DNA of 60,272 nt from Hydrogenophaga flava NBRC 102514 (GCF_001571145.1 NZ_BCTF01000029.1:1-60272); one strand, 5' to 3'. Numbered from the stretch's first letter, positions 35,582 through 43,939 are shown. Translations and numbers: made by a program. The notes: generated from the sequence alone by a model not told the origin.

Positions 35582-36055
35582 ATGAACATCACCGTGAGGC
35601 CGGCGCAGGCTTCGGACATTCCAGCGACAGCGGCACTGTTTGACCTTTACCGGCAGTTCTACGAGCAGCCGGCCGATCTGGCGCTGGCGCAGAACTTCAT
35701 CACCCAGCGATGGACCCGCGAGGAGTCTGTTCTGCTGGTGGCCGAGGGCGCGACCGGGTTGGTGGGTTTCTGCCAGCTGTACCCGACCTTTTGCTCGGTG
35801 GAAGCCAAGCCCATCTACACCCTGTACGACCTGTTCGTGGCGCCTGACATGCGCAAGGCCGGCGTCGGGCGCTTGCTGCTGCTGGCCGCGGAAGCCCATG
35901 CAGCCCAGCAAGGCAAGGCGCGCATGGACCTCACCACCGCCAGAACCAATGCCACGGCCCAGCGGCTGTACGAATCTCTGGGCTGGGTGCGCGACGAAGT
36001 CTTCCTGACCTACAACCGCCGGGTTCAGGCGCCTGCCACCGGCCGCGTCCGGTAG
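35582..36055 (+). CDS. GNAT family N-acetyltransferase
   Basis: A 157-residue acetyl-CoA-dependent acetyltransferase. The fold is clear: MNITVRPAQASDIPATAALF (strand 1, helix 1), LVAEGATGLVGFCQLYP (strands 2-3), LYDLFVAPDMRKAGVGRLLL (strand 4 and the acetyl-CoA loop R-K-A-G-V-G), and TTARTNATAQRLYESLGW (motif B). Substrate unknown. Its last 31 bases overlap the 3' end of the minus-strand rlhA gene, so the two are convergent with complementary mRNA ends. Confidence 0.88.
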   Translation: MNITVRPAQASDIPATAALFDLYRQFYEQPADLALAQNFITQRWTREESVLLVAEGATGLVGFCQLYPTFCSVEAKPIYTLYDLFVAPDMRKAGVGRLLLLAAEAHAAQQGKARMDLTTARTNATAQRLYESLGWVRDEVFLTYNRRVQAPATGRVR

Positions 36056-38016
36056 AACTTCACCGGGCTCGCCGGCACGGCGTTCATCACGCTGCGCTTG
36101 ATCCTGCCGACCACGTGCATCTCGCAGGGCTTGCAGTCGAAGCGCAGGGTCAGCTTCTCTTTGCCGTTGATCAGCTGCATCGGCTCGGCCTTCACCGTGC
36201 CCTGCACACCGGTCACGCCCTTGGCCTGCTTGGGGCAGAGGCTGAGCGAGAAGCGCACGCAGTGCTTGGTGATCATCAGGCTGACTTCGCCTTCTTCCTC
36301 GTGGCTTTCGTATGCGGCGGCGATCACCTTCACGCCGTGTTTCGCATAGAAGTCGCGCGCCTTGTGGTTGAACACGTTGGCCAGGTAGGTGAGTGTGTCT
36401 TCCGGGTAGTTCACGGGCGGAACGACCGGCACGGCGCGCGGCAGGCGGTGCCAGGCCGCCGCGCGAGCCGCTTCGAGGCGCTCCACCGCGTCTCGGCGCA
36501 GAGCGTTGAGCTGCGACGCCGGAACGAAGCGCGGGCCGTTGAGGTTCAGCGTCACGTCCAGCGGCTGGAACAGGGTGTCGCCCAGGCGTGAGACGTTCTC
36601 GCGCAGCTTGGCCTCGGCCTGGCTCGGGTCCTTGGCGTCCTGCAGAGGGCCGTGAACCAGGGTTGAATAGGTGGCGGTACCGCTGTGGCCGTCTTCGTCG
36701 GTGATGGTGAGTTCAAGACCGTCAGCGGTTTCAGCCAGTGTCTGCCAGGCACCGATGCGACGTTCGGCCGACTTCTTCTCCAGCCCGCGCACCCAGTCCA
36801 TGTCCCGGTTGCGGTTGATCTGCACGCCCTTGCGCAGGTCCTTGAACCCCTCCATGGGGTCTTTCGGGAACACCCGCCAGAGGCCTTTCTGGTTGACCGC
36901 TTCGGCGCGGTTGATCTGCAGGCCCACCAGTTCCTTCTGCAGGTCCAGGTAACACAGGCCGTCGCCGTTGTGGATGACCGTGTCCTGTTCGTCGGTCTGC
37001 AGCTCCACGAAGTTGGGGCCGGTGGCAGTGACGAAACCGATCGGGCGGCCCGGGTTCTTGGGCGTGTCGAAGGCCCCGATGTCTTCCTTGCGGCCCTGCA
37101 CGAAGTAGTCGGTGAACTCGCGGTTGAAGTTCTGGTTCGGGTCGGGCTGGAAGTGGAAGGTGCATTCGCCGCTGCTGGCGCGGGCCAGCTCGGGACGTTC
37201 CTCCAGGATCTCGTCCAGCAGCACGCGGTAGTGCGCGGTGATGTTCTTGACGTAGGCCATGTCCTTGTAGCGGCCTTCGATCTTGAAGCTGCGCACGCCG
37301 GCATCGATGATCTCGCGCAGGTTGTCGCTCTGGTTGTTGTCCTTCATCGAGAGCACATGCTTGTCGTGCGCGACGATGCGGCCCTGGCTGTCTTTCACTT
37401 CGTATGGCAGGCGGCAGGCCTGCGAGCAGTCGCCCCGGTTGGCGCTGCGGCCGGTGTGGGCGTGGCTGATGAAGCACTGGCCGCTGTAGGCCACGCAGAG
37501 CGCGCCGTGCACGAAGAATTCGAGGATGGCGCGGCCCGGTGCGTCCTTCGGGCCGAGCGCGGCGTCGATGGCGGCGATCTGCTGCAGCGTCAGTTCGCGC
37601 GCCAGCACGATCTGGGAAAGCCCCGCGTCCTGCAGGAAGCGCGCCTTCTCTGGCGTGCGGATGTCGGTCTGGGTGCTGGCGTGCAGCTGGATGGGCGGCA
37701 GGTCGATCTCCAGCAAGCCCATGTCCTGCACGATCAGCGCGTCCACGCCCGCGTCGTACAGCTGCCAGGCCAGCTTGCGCGCCGGCTCCAGCTCGTCGTC
37801 GCGCAGGATGGTGTTCATCGTCACGAAGATGCGGCTGTTGTAGCGGTGCGCGTGGGCCGCGAGGCGGGCGATGTCCTGCACCGAGTTGTCAGCACTCGTG
37901 CGGGCGCCGAAGGACGGGCCGCCGATGTAGACCGCGTCGGCCCCGTGGTTCACGGCCTCGATGCCGATGTCGGCGTCGCGGGCTGGGGCAAGCAGTTCGA
38001 GCTGGTGGGGCAACAT
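36025..38016 (-). CDS. rlhA: 23S rRNA 5-hydroxycytidine synthase RlhA (U32 peptidase family)
   Basis: A 663-residue member of the U32 family. Length and domain layout match E. coli RlhA/YdcP (653), which hydroxylates C2501 of 23S rRNA, rather than the shorter TrhP/YegQ. The N-terminal TIM-barrel starts LELLAPARD; the U32 signature EFFVHGALCVAYSGQCFISH is followed by the cysteines in GDCSQACRLPYE, and two more lie near the C-terminus (SLCPKQAKG, DCKPCEMH), probably holding an iron-sulphur cluster. Start ATG 38016 gives MLPHQLELLAP; earlier in-frame codons run into the divergent esterase promoter. Single gene, 3' end overlapping the acetyltransferase gene. Confidence 0.85.
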   Translation of the reverse strand: MLPHQLELLAPARDADIGIEAVNHGADAVYIGGPSFGARTSADNSVQDIARLAAHAHRYNSRIFVTMNTILRDDELEPARKLAWQLYDAGVDALIVQDMGLLEIDLPPIQLHASTQTDIRTPEKARFLQDAGLSQIVLARELTLQQIAAIDAALGPKDAPGRAILEFFVHGALCVAYSGQCFISHAHTGRSANRGDCSQACRLPYEVKDSQGRIVAHDKHVLSMKDNNQSDNLREIIDAGVRSFKIEGRYKDMAYVKNITAHYRVLLDEILEERPELARASSGECTFHFQPDPNQNFNREFTDYFVQGRKEDIGAFDTPKNPGRPIGFVTATGPNFVELQTDEQDTVIHNGDGLCYLDLQKELVGLQINRAEAVNQKGLWRVFPKDPMEGFKDLRKGVQINRNRDMDWVRGLEKKSAERRIGAWQTLAETADGLELTITDEDGHSGTATYSTLVHGPLQDAKDPSQAEAKLRENVSRLGDTLFQPLDVTLNLNGPRFVPASQLNALRRDAVERLEAARAAAWHRLPRAVPVVPPVNYPEDTLTYLANVFNHKARDFYAKHGVKVIAAAYESHEEEGEVSLMITKHCVRFSLSLCPKQAKGVTGVQGTVKAEPMQLINGKEKLTLRFDCKPCEMHVVGRIKRSVMNAVPASPVKFYRTRPVAGA

Positions 38017-38104
38017 GGTGACGCGAAAAATGAGGGCAGAGCAGGCAGAATCGGGGCCACGAACGGCCCCGCAATCGAACCCGATATTGTCCCGGAGATC
38101 GCCC

Positions 38105-38860
38105 ATGCCTGCATCCCAAGACCTTTCCAGCACCGCCATCGTCCTCGTTCACGGCTCCTGGCACGGCGCCTGGTGCTGGAAGCGGGTGCTGCCGCTGCTG
38201 CGCGGCGCCGGCGTGGACGCCCATGCTGTCACGCTCACCGGTGTGGGCGAGCGGGCCCACCTGCTGAGCCCGATGGTCGGTATCAACACCCACATCCAGG
38301 ACGTGATCGGGCTGATCGAGGCCGAAGAACTGGAACGGGTGGTGCTGGTCGGCCACAGCTACGCCGGCAACCTGATCACCTGTGTGGCCGACCGCCTGCA
38401 GCGCTCTCACCCGGGCTTGCTGCAGCACCTGGTCTACCTGGACGCGGGCATTCCCGATCCGGGCAACAGCTGGAGCACGCCCCACTCGGCGGAGACTGTA
38501 GCCAAGCGCGCCGCCGAGGCGCAGCAGAGCAGCGGCGGGCTGAGCTTTCCGCCACCGGACGCGAGCGTGTTCGGCCTGGAGGGCGCCGACCGCGACTGGG
38601 TCAACCGCCGCCAGACGCCGCAGCCCTACCGCCTCTACCACGAGACACTGCTGTTCGACCCGGCCCTGGTCTGGTCCCTCCCGCACAGCTTCATCGACTG
38701 CACGAACCCGCCGCTGGCCACCATCGACGCCGCCCGCAAGCGGGTGCGCAGCGAACCAGGCTGGACGGTGTACGAGCTGGCGACCGGCCACGACCCGATG
38801 GTCAGCGCGCCGCGCGAGCTGGCGCAGCTGCTGCTGAAGGTGCACTCCAGTTGCCGGTGA
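38105..38860 (+). CDS. Alpha/beta-hydrolase fold esterase
   Basis: A 251-residue hydrolase. The oxyanion-hole motif is VHGSWHGAWCW (about 16-26), the nucleophile elbow GHSYAGN holds the catalytic serine near 84, and the catalytic histidine is in ELATGHDPM near the C-terminus; the MVSAP ending is typical of the EstC/hydroxynitrile-lyase-like subgroup (as in salicylate esterases). No signal peptide, so it acts in the cytosol. Start ATG 38105 gives MPASQDLSST; the frame extends upstream but overlaps the divergent rlhA. Its stop overlaps the next start as GTGA. Confidence 0.85.
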   Translation: MPASQDLSSTAIVLVHGSWHGAWCWKRVLPLLRGAGVDAHAVTLTGVGERAHLLSPMVGINTHIQDVIGLIEAEELERVVLVGHSYAGNLITCVADRLQRSHPGLLQHLVYLDAGIPDPGNSWSTPHSAETVAKRAAEAQQSSGGLSFPPPDASVFGLEGADRDWVNRRQTPQPYRLYHETLLFDPALVWSLPHSFIDCTNPPLATIDAARKRVRSEPGWTVYELATGHDPMVSAPRELAQLLLKVHSSCR

Positions 38861-39606
38861 AAGCCACACCCCGGCTGGACCACATCGACCTTCTGCGTGC
38901 GGTGGCGATGCTGTGGATGACGGTCTTCCATTTCAGCTTCGACCTCAACCACTTCGGTTTCATCTCACAGGACTTCTACGACGACCCGTTCTGGACCTGG
39001 CAGCGCACGTTCATCGTGAGCTTGTTCCTGTTCACCGCCGGGCTGTCGCAGGCGGTGGCGCTGCAGCAGGGACAGGGCTGGCCGCGCTTCTGGAAACGCT
39101 GGGCGCAGGTGGCGGGCGGTGCGCTGCTGGTATCGGCCGGTTCCTGGCTGATGTTCCCGGACACCTTCATCTACTTCGGCATCCTGCACGGCATTGCGGC
39201 GATGCTGATCCTGGTGCGGCTGACAGCGGGCTGGGGCACCTGGCTCTGGCCGCTGGGGGCGGTGGCGATCTCGATGAAGTGGGTGGCGCCGCTGGTGATC
39301 AGCGCGCTTCCGTCGCTGGCTTTTCTGAATCAGCCCGGCTGGAACGCGCTGGGCTTCATCAGCGAGCTGCCTGTGACCGAGGACTACGCGCCGGTGCTGC
39401 CCTGGCTGGGCGTGATGTGGTGGGGCGTCGCGGCCGGCCGCTGGGCGCTGGCACACCGGCCGCCGTGGCTGGGCGCGGGTGACGCGCCGGCCACCGGGCT
39501 TCGGCGCTCTCTGGTGGTGCTGGGGCGCTGGAGTCTGTCGTATTACCTGCTTCACCAGCCGGTGATGATCGGCCTGCTGGCGGCCTTCGCCTGGTGGCGC
39601 GGCTGA
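38857..39606 (+). CDS. DUF1624 family membrane protein (heparan-alpha-glucosaminide acetyltransferase-like)
   Basis: A 249-residue protein with about seven membrane helices. The start RLDHIDLLRAVAMLWMTVFHFSFDLN carries the L-D-x-L-R-G/A-x-A-x-x-x-M-x-x-x-H pattern of the DUF1624/HGSNAT superfamily, whose histidine in helix 1 is the transmembrane acyl-transfer residue. FDLNHFG, YFGILHGIA and the C-terminal GRWSLSYYLLHQP also fit. Members acylate sugars or are uncharacterised. The GTG start overlapping the esterase stop (GTGA) is chosen because it keeps the whole first helix and implies coupling. It ends 6 bases before the convergent GntR gene. Confidence 0.8.
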   Translation: MKATPRLDHIDLLRAVAMLWMTVFHFSFDLNHFGFISQDFYDDPFWTWQRTFIVSLFLFTAGLSQAVALQQGQGWPRFWKRWAQVAGGALLVSAGSWLMFPDTFIYFGILHGIAAMLILVRLTAGWGTWLWPLGAVAISMKWVAPLVISALPSLAFLNQPGWNALGFISELPVTEDYAPVLPWLGVMWWGVAAGRWALAHRPPWLGAGDAPATGLRRSLVVLGRWSLSYYLLHQPVMIGLLAAFAWWRG

Positions 39607-39612
39607 GCCGGT

Positions 39613-40257
39613 TCAGGCGCAGAACGGCCTCAGAAACTGCGCGGCCACGAACAGATCCTTCTCGATCGCCCGCCGCACGCCGGCGCTGTCGCGCAGGCGC
39701 AGCGCCATCACCGCGTCGCCGTGGGCGTCGTTGATCACGCGCTGCGAGGCCTCCACCTCGAACAGCTTGTTCGACAGCGGCCCGACCTTGAGCCAGACGG
39801 TCTCGATCAGCGAGAGCAGGGTAGGGGAGGCGGCGGCCTGGTACAGGCGCAGGTGGAACAGCTCGTTGGCGTCAAGATAGCCCTTGGCATCACCGGCCTT
39901 GAGCGCCTCGCGCATCTGCTGCTCCAGCGCCAGCAGCCCGGCCACACCGGCGGCGTCGAGCCGGTGGGCGCCGCGCTCGGCGGCCTCGCCTTCAAGCAGC
40001 AGGCGGGTCTGCAGCACGTCGTCGAATTCGGCCAGCGAGAGTTTGGGCACCTGCATGCCGGCGTGCGGCACGTTGACCAGCGCACCCTCGGCCGCCAGCC
40101 GCTGCAGCGCGGCGCGCACGGGCATCACGCCCACGCCCAGCTTCTCGGCGATGGCATGGATCTTCAGCCGTTCGCCCGGCAGGAACTGGCCCACCGTGAC
40201 CCACTGGCGCAGCCGCGCGTAAGTCTCGTCCTGCTGGGTCGGAGCGGGGGTCTTCAT
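39613..40257 (-). CDS. GntR family transcriptional regulator, FCD subfamily
   Basis: A 214-residue regulator: winged helix-turn-helix at about residues 10-70 (with GERLKIHAIAEKLGVGVMPVRAAL, the GntR recognition region) and an all-helical FCD ligand domain at about 80-205, containing the metal-ligand pattern D-x-x-x-H (LDANELFHLRLY) and later histidine/arginine positions. It is the last gene of the operon below, its ATG overlapping the aminotransferase stop. A likely role is repression of its own operon, released by the substrate, through the palindromes at 43003-43012 and 43053-43064. The next gene on the other strand ends 6 bases away. Confidence 0.9.
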   Translation of the reverse strand: MKTPAPTQQDETYARLRQWVTVGQFLPGERLKIHAIAEKLGVGVMPVRAALQRLAAEGALVNVPHAGMQVPKLSLAEFDDVLQTRLLLEGEAAERGAHRLDAAGVAGLLALEQQMREALKAGDAKGYLDANELFHLRLYQAAASPTLLSLIETVWLKVGPLSNKLFEVEASQRVINDAHGDAVMALRLRDSAGVRRAIEKDLFVAAQFLRPFCA

Positions 40258-41636
40258 GCCTTCTGCGTGATCTGGGTCAGCACCTCGTCGAGCGCGCCGA
40301 TCAGCTGCGCGACGTGTTCGTCGCTGGTCTGTGGGCAGACCAGCATCATGTTGTGGAAGGGCGTGATCATGACACCGCGGTTGAGCAGGCCCAGGTGGAT
40401 CAGGTGCTCCAGCTCGCCGTCGAGGATGCGGTCGGCCTCGCTGCCGGTCTTCGGCGGCGCGGGGCAGAACTGGAACTCCGTGCGCGCGCCGACCTGGGTG
40501 ACGCACCAGGGCAGGCCATGCCGCGCGATCACCTCGCGCAGCCCGGCGGCCAGCCGCTGCGCCAGTGCCAGCATGTGCTCGTAGGCGGCAGGGGTCATGA
40601 CCTCGGTCAGGGCGGCGCGCATGGCGGCCATGGCCAGCATGTTGCCGGTGAGCGTGGTGCCGATGCCGCTGTGGCCGGGCGGTGCTTCGCGCTTGGCCTT
40701 TTCGGCGCGGGCCGCGAGTTCGGCACTCATGCCGTAGACCGCGCAGGGCACGCCGCCGCCCACCGGTTTGCCCAGCACCAGGGCATCGGCGGCGATGCCG
40801 TGGGCGTGGGCGTAGCCGCCAGGGCCGGTGCTGATGGTGTGGGTCTCGTCCATCACCAGCAGCGTGCCGTGGCGGCGGATGATCTTCTGAGCCTCGGCCC
40901 AGAAGCCCGGCTCGGGCAGCACCATGCCGATGTTGGTCATCACCGGCTCGGCCAGCACGCAGGCCACGTCTCCACCGGCCAGCGTGGCATCGAGGGCGGC
41001 CAGGTCGTTGAATTCGACGACCACCGTGGCATCCAGCAGGTTGTGCACCTGGCCGAGCAGGCTCTCGCGCTGCACCGGCCGGCCGTCCACCAGATCGACG
41101 AACACGTCCTCAATGGTGCCGTGGTAACAGCCGTTGAACACCAGGATCTTCTTGCGGCCGGTGGCGGCGCGGAGCCAGCGCACGATGTAGCGGTTGGCAT
41201 CGGTGGCGCTCATGGCGAACTGCCAGACCGGCAGACCGAAACGCTGCGCCAGCTGCTCGCCGACCACGGCCGCGTCCTCAGTGGCGAGCATGGTGGTGAA
41301 GCCGCGGGTGGCCTGGCGGGCGACGGCTTCGGCCACCGGGGTGGGCGAATGGCCGAACATGGCGCCGGTGTCGCCCAGGCAGAAGTCGACCAGGGTGTGG
41401 CCGTCCACATCGATGACCTGGGCGCCGCTGGCGTGGTCGACGTGCAGCGCGAACGGCGTGCCCCAGTCGTTCATCCAGTGAAGCGGCACCCCGAACAGCA
41501 GGTGGTCGCGGGCGCGGGCGGCGAGGGCGGCCGAGCGCGGGTGGGCCTCGTGGAAACGGGCGCGCTCCTGCGCGAGGAAGGTCTGTGCGCGCGGCCAGTC
41601 CAGGCCGGTGCGGGTGGGTCGTTGTTCTTGCGTCAT
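40254..41636 (-). CDS. Class III PLP aminotransferase (glutamate-1-semialdehyde aminotransferase-like)
   Basis: A 460-residue fold-type I aminotransferase. Motifs seen: VDFCLGDTGAMFGHSP, the catalytic-site FAMSATDANRYIVRWLRAATGR, the PLP-binding aspartate in LVMDETHT, and the Schiff-base lysine in ALVLGKPVGGGVPC. The DTGAMFGH and S-A-T-D-A-N-x-x-x-x-R segments place it near glutamate-1-semialdehyde aminomutase, but it sits in a catabolic operon and is longer at the N-terminus, so it is more likely an omega-amino acid or diamine transaminase than HemL. It follows the glutamine-synthetase-like gene by 12 bases and overlaps the regulator. Confidence 0.85.
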   Translation of the reverse strand: MTQEQRPTRTGLDWPRAQTFLAQERARFHEAHPRSAALAARARDHLLFGVPLHWMNDWGTPFALHVDHASGAQVIDVDGHTLVDFCLGDTGAMFGHSPTPVAEAVARQATRGFTTMLATEDAAVVGEQLAQRFGLPVWQFAMSATDANRYIVRWLRAATGRKKILVFNGCYHGTIEDVFVDLVDGRPVQRESLLGQVHNLLDATVVVEFNDLAALDATLAGGDVACVLAEPVMTNIGMVLPEPGFWAEAQKIIRRHGTLLVMDETHTISTGPGGYAHAHGIAADALVLGKPVGGGVPCAVYGMSAELAARAEKAKREAPPGHSGIGTTLTGNMLAMAAMRAALTEVMTPAAYEHMLALAQRLAAGLREVIARHGLPWCVTQVGARTEFQFCPAPPKTGSEADRILDGELEHLIHLGLLNRGVMITPFHNMMLVCPQTSDEHVAQLIGALDEVLTQITQKA

Positions 41637-41648
41637 GGGGGGGTCTCC

Positions 41649-42995
41649 TCAGACCAGCAGTAGCAGGTGTTCGCGCTCCCAGGAGCTGATCACGCGGTTG
41701 TAGGTGGCGTATTCGAGTTCCTTGACCGCGAGGAAAGCGTCGATGAAGGCGCCGCCGAACACCTCGCGCAGCGCCTCGCATTCGCGCATGCGGCGGATCG
41801 AGTCCTCCATGTGGCTGGGGAGGTCCTGGTCGCTGTCCCAGGCACTGGTTTTCATGGGCTCGCTAGGCTGGCGCTTCTCCATCAGCCCCAGGTAGCCCGC
41901 GCCCAGCGTTGCGGCCATGGCCAGGTAGGGGTTCACGTCGACGCCCGGCACGCGGTTCTCCACCCGGCGGTTGGCGGCGTCGGACTCGGGCACGCGGATG
42001 CCGCAGGTGCGGTTGTCGTAGCCCCACTGCACATTGATCGGCGCCGACATGTAGCGCGAGAGGCGGCGGTAGGAGTTCACATAGGGCGCCAGCATCGGCA
42101 TGACCTGCGGCACATAGCGCTGCAGGCCGGCGATGAAATGGCGGAAGTTCGGCGTCACCGCGCCCTCGTGGTCACTGAAGATGTTCTGGCCAGTGGCGCG
42201 GTCCAGGATGCTCTGGTGGATGTGCATCGCGCTGCCGGGCTCGGCCTCCATCGGCTTGGCCATGAAGGTGGCGAAGATGCCGTGGCGCAGCGCGGTCTCG
42301 CGCACCGTGCGCTTGAACAGGAACACCCGGTCGGCCAGGTCCATGGCATCGCCGTGGGTGAAGTTGATCTCCATCTGGCCGGCGCCGGCCTCGTGGATCA
42401 GCGTCTCGACGCCCAGGCGGTGCACCTCGCAGAAGCGCGAGAGCTCCAGGAAAAAGGGGTCGAAATCGTTGACCGCATCGATGGAATACGACTGCCGGCC
42501 GGCCTCGGGCTTGCCGGTGCGGCCCAGCGGCGGCTGCAGCGGTTCGTGCGGGTTCTGCTGCCGGGCCACCAGGTAGAACTCCATTTCGGGCGCCACCACC
42601 GGCTGCCAGCCCTGGGCCTCGTACAGCGCCAGCACGCGGCGCAGCACGCTGCGCGGCGAGAGCGCAACGGGCGAGCCGTTGAACTCCTCACAGTCGTGAA
42701 TGATCACCGCGACCTGTTCGGCCGCCCAGGGCACCATGCGCGCGGTCGACAGGTCGGGCACGCAGACCATGTCCGGGTCGGTGTCGCCGACGAACTCGGC
42801 GTTGTCGGGCTGCTGGCCGTTGACGGTGTTGAGCAAGACACTCTTGGGCAGGCGCATGTGCCCGGAACTGAGGAACAGGTCCTTCGGCAGGATCTTGCCG
42901 CGCGCGATCCCGGTCATGTCGGGGATGACGCACTCGACCTCGTGAATGCGGTGCTCGCTGAGGAAGCTTCGGATGTCGGTGGGGGGAGCGCTCAT
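41649..42995 (-). CDS. Glutamine synthetase-like ligase (probable gamma-glutamyl-amine synthetase)
   Basis: A 448-residue member of the type I glutamine synthetase superfamily, shorter and divergent from GlnA (about 470). The N-terminal beta-grasp domain (VECVIPDMTGIARGKILP) resembles PuuA-type gamma-glutamylpolyamine synthetases. In the catalytic domain APEMEFYLV, AGAGQMEINF, AMHIHQSIL and NRRVENRVPG supply the metal and ATP residues. Lacking the GlnA adenylylation-loop tyrosine context, it is probably catabolic: it would glutamylate an amine with ATP. First gene of a three-gene operon with an aminotransferase and a GntR regulator. No clear Shine-Dalgarno precedes the ATG. Confidence 0.85.
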   Translation of the reverse strand: MSAPPTDIRSFLSEHRIHEVECVIPDMTGIARGKILPKDLFLSSGHMRLPKSVLLNTVNGQQPDNAEFVGDTDPDMVCVPDLSTARMVPWAAEQVAVIIHDCEEFNGSPVALSPRSVLRRVLALYEAQGWQPVVAPEMEFYLVARQQNPHEPLQPPLGRTGKPEAGRQSYSIDAVNDFDPFFLELSRFCEVHRLGVETLIHEAGAGQMEINFTHGDAMDLADRVFLFKRTVRETALRHGIFATFMAKPMEAEPGSAMHIHQSILDRATGQNIFSDHEGAVTPNFRHFIAGLQRYVPQVMPMLAPYVNSYRRLSRYMSAPINVQWGYDNRTCGIRVPESDAANRRVENRVPGVDVNPYLAMAATLGAGYLGLMEKRQPSEPMKTSAWDSDQDLPSHMEDSIRRMRECEALREVFGGAFIDAFLAVKELEYATYNRVISSWEREHLLLLV

Positions 42996-43002
42996 GATTA
43001 GA

Positions 43003-43012
43003 TTTGATCAAA
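43003..43012. promoter_or_regulatory. Proximal operator-like palindrome of the GntR operon
   Basis: TTTGATCAAA, a perfect 10-bp palindrome, lies 7 bases before the ligase ATG and just downstream of the predicted transcription start. It repeats the core of the distal site at 43053-43064, 51 bases away centre to centre, about five helical turns. Confidence 0.65.
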
Positions 43013-43022
43013 AAGATGATTG

Positions 43023-43051
43023 ATTATCGCGTTATAACAAAAATCCTCCAA
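43023..43051 (-). promoter_or_regulatory. Promoter of the glutamine synthetase-like/aminotransferase/GntR operon
   Basis: On the minus strand TTGGAG (-35, 43046-43051) is separated by exactly 17 bases from GATAAT (-10, 43023-43028). The spacer and surroundings are AT-rich in an otherwise GC-rich region. Predicted start of transcription is near 43016. The two TTTGATCAAA palindromes lie on either side of this promoter. Confidence 0.65.
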
Positions 43052-43052
43052 T

Positions 43053-43064
43053 ATTTGATCAAAT
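43053..43064. promoter_or_regulatory. Distal operator-like palindrome of the GntR operon
   Basis: ATTTGATCAAAT, a perfect 12-bp palindrome, lies immediately upstream of the -35 box. It shares TTTGATCAAA with the proximal site. A GntR dimer bound at both could block polymerase or loop the DNA. Confidence 0.65.
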
Positions 43065-43105
43065 CCAATTGCATGCCGGCCGACAGATCCACTGACCGAC
43101 AGGCG

Positions 43106-43136
43106 AAAAAAAGCGCGGACAAGCCGCGCTTTTTTT
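43106..43136 (-). terminator. Rho-independent terminator after the parvulin gene
   Basis: A perfect 13-bp stem, AAAAAAAGCGCGG/CCGCGCTTTTTTT, with a 5-base loop. It starts 15 bases past the stop codon of the minus-strand parvulin gene. The A/T runs make it potentially bidirectional. It insulates the yciB-bolA-parvulin operon from the downstream GntR-operon promoter. Confidence 0.9.
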
Positions 43137-43151
43137 GGGATGCCCCAGGCC

Positions 43152-43931
43152 TTACTGGATCTTGGCCTTCTCGCGCAGCGTGCGCTGGAAGTCGCCCAGC
43201 TTCTGCTGCTGCATCTGCTGCGCGATCTGCGGCTTGAGTTCTTCGAACGTCGGCAGCTTGGCCTGGCGCACGTCGTCGACACGGATGATGTGGTAACCGA
43301 ACTGGCTCTTGACCGGCTCCTGGGTCATCTGGCCCTTTTCGAGCTTGATCATGGCCTCGGAAAACTCGGTCACGTAGCTGGCGGCGTTGGCCCAGTCCAG
43401 ATCACCACCGTTGGCGCCGGAGCCCGGGTCCTTGGACTTGGCCTTGGCCTGGTCCTCGAACTTGGCGCCACCCTTGATGGCCGCAATGATGGCCTTGGCC
43501 TCGTCTTCCTTCTCGACCAGGATGTGGCGCGCACGGTATTCCTTGCCACCGTTGGCCGCAGCGAACTTGTCGTACTCGCCCTTCAGGTCGGCGTCGGACA
43601 CCGGGTTCTTCTTCTGGTAGTCGGCGAACAGGGCGCGGATCATGATGGTCTGTCGGGCCAGCTCCATCTGCTCCTTGTATTCCGGCGTGGCGGCAATACC
43701 GCGCTTCTGGGCTTCCTGCATGAAGACTTCGCGCAGGATGACTTCTTCCTTGATCTGGGCGCGGGTGGCGTCATCGATCGGACGGCCGGAGGCTGCGATC
43801 TGCTGTTCCAGCGCGGTGACGCGGCTGCTGGGCACCGCCTTGCCGTTGACGATGGCGACGTTCTGGGCCATGGCCAGGGGGGCGGCAACGATCAGAGCCG
43901 CGGCGGTCAGGGCCGACAGGGAGAATTTCAT
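43152..43931 (-). CDS. Periplasmic peptidyl-prolyl isomerase (parvulin/SurA-like)
   Basis: A 259-residue exported foldase. The signal peptide ends PLAMA before Gln23; an N-terminal helical chaperone-like region (about 30-125) precedes one parvulin domain with the signatures ARHILVE (about 134-140), GGDLDWA and FGYHIIRVDD. A helical, Gln-rich tail (QQMQQQKLGDFQRTLREKAK) follows. One parvulin domain, not two as in SurA, makes it PpiC/PrsA-like; it should help fold outer-membrane or periplasmic proteins. Last gene of the yciB-bolA operon, 8 bases after bolA. Confidence 0.92.
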   Translation of the reverse strand: MKFSLSALTAAALIVAAPLAMAQNVAIVNGKAVPSSRVTALEQQIAASGRPIDDATRAQIKEEVILREVFMQEAQKRGIAATPEYKEQMELARQTIMIRALFADYQKKNPVSDADLKGEYDKFAAANGGKEYRARHILVEKEDEAKAIIAAIKGGAKFEDQAKAKSKDPGSGANGGDLDWANAASYVTEFSEAMIKLEKGQMTQEPVKSQFGYHIIRVDDVRQAKLPTFEELKPQIAQQMQQQKLGDFQRTLREKAKIQ

Positions 43932-43939
43932 GGTGTGGA

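Noticed and set aside
36685..38850. Open reading upstream of the DUF1624 gene in the same frame
   Set aside because: It runs through antisense of rlhA and out of phase with the esterase; the genuine protein begins at the GTG overlapping the esterase stop.
40254..41636. Assignment of the aminotransferase as HemL (glutamate-1-semialdehyde aminomutase)
   Set aside because: Motifs are similar, but its place in a regulated operon with a glutamine-synthetase-like ligase and the longer N-terminus point to catabolism; not enough to exclude HemL-like chemistry.
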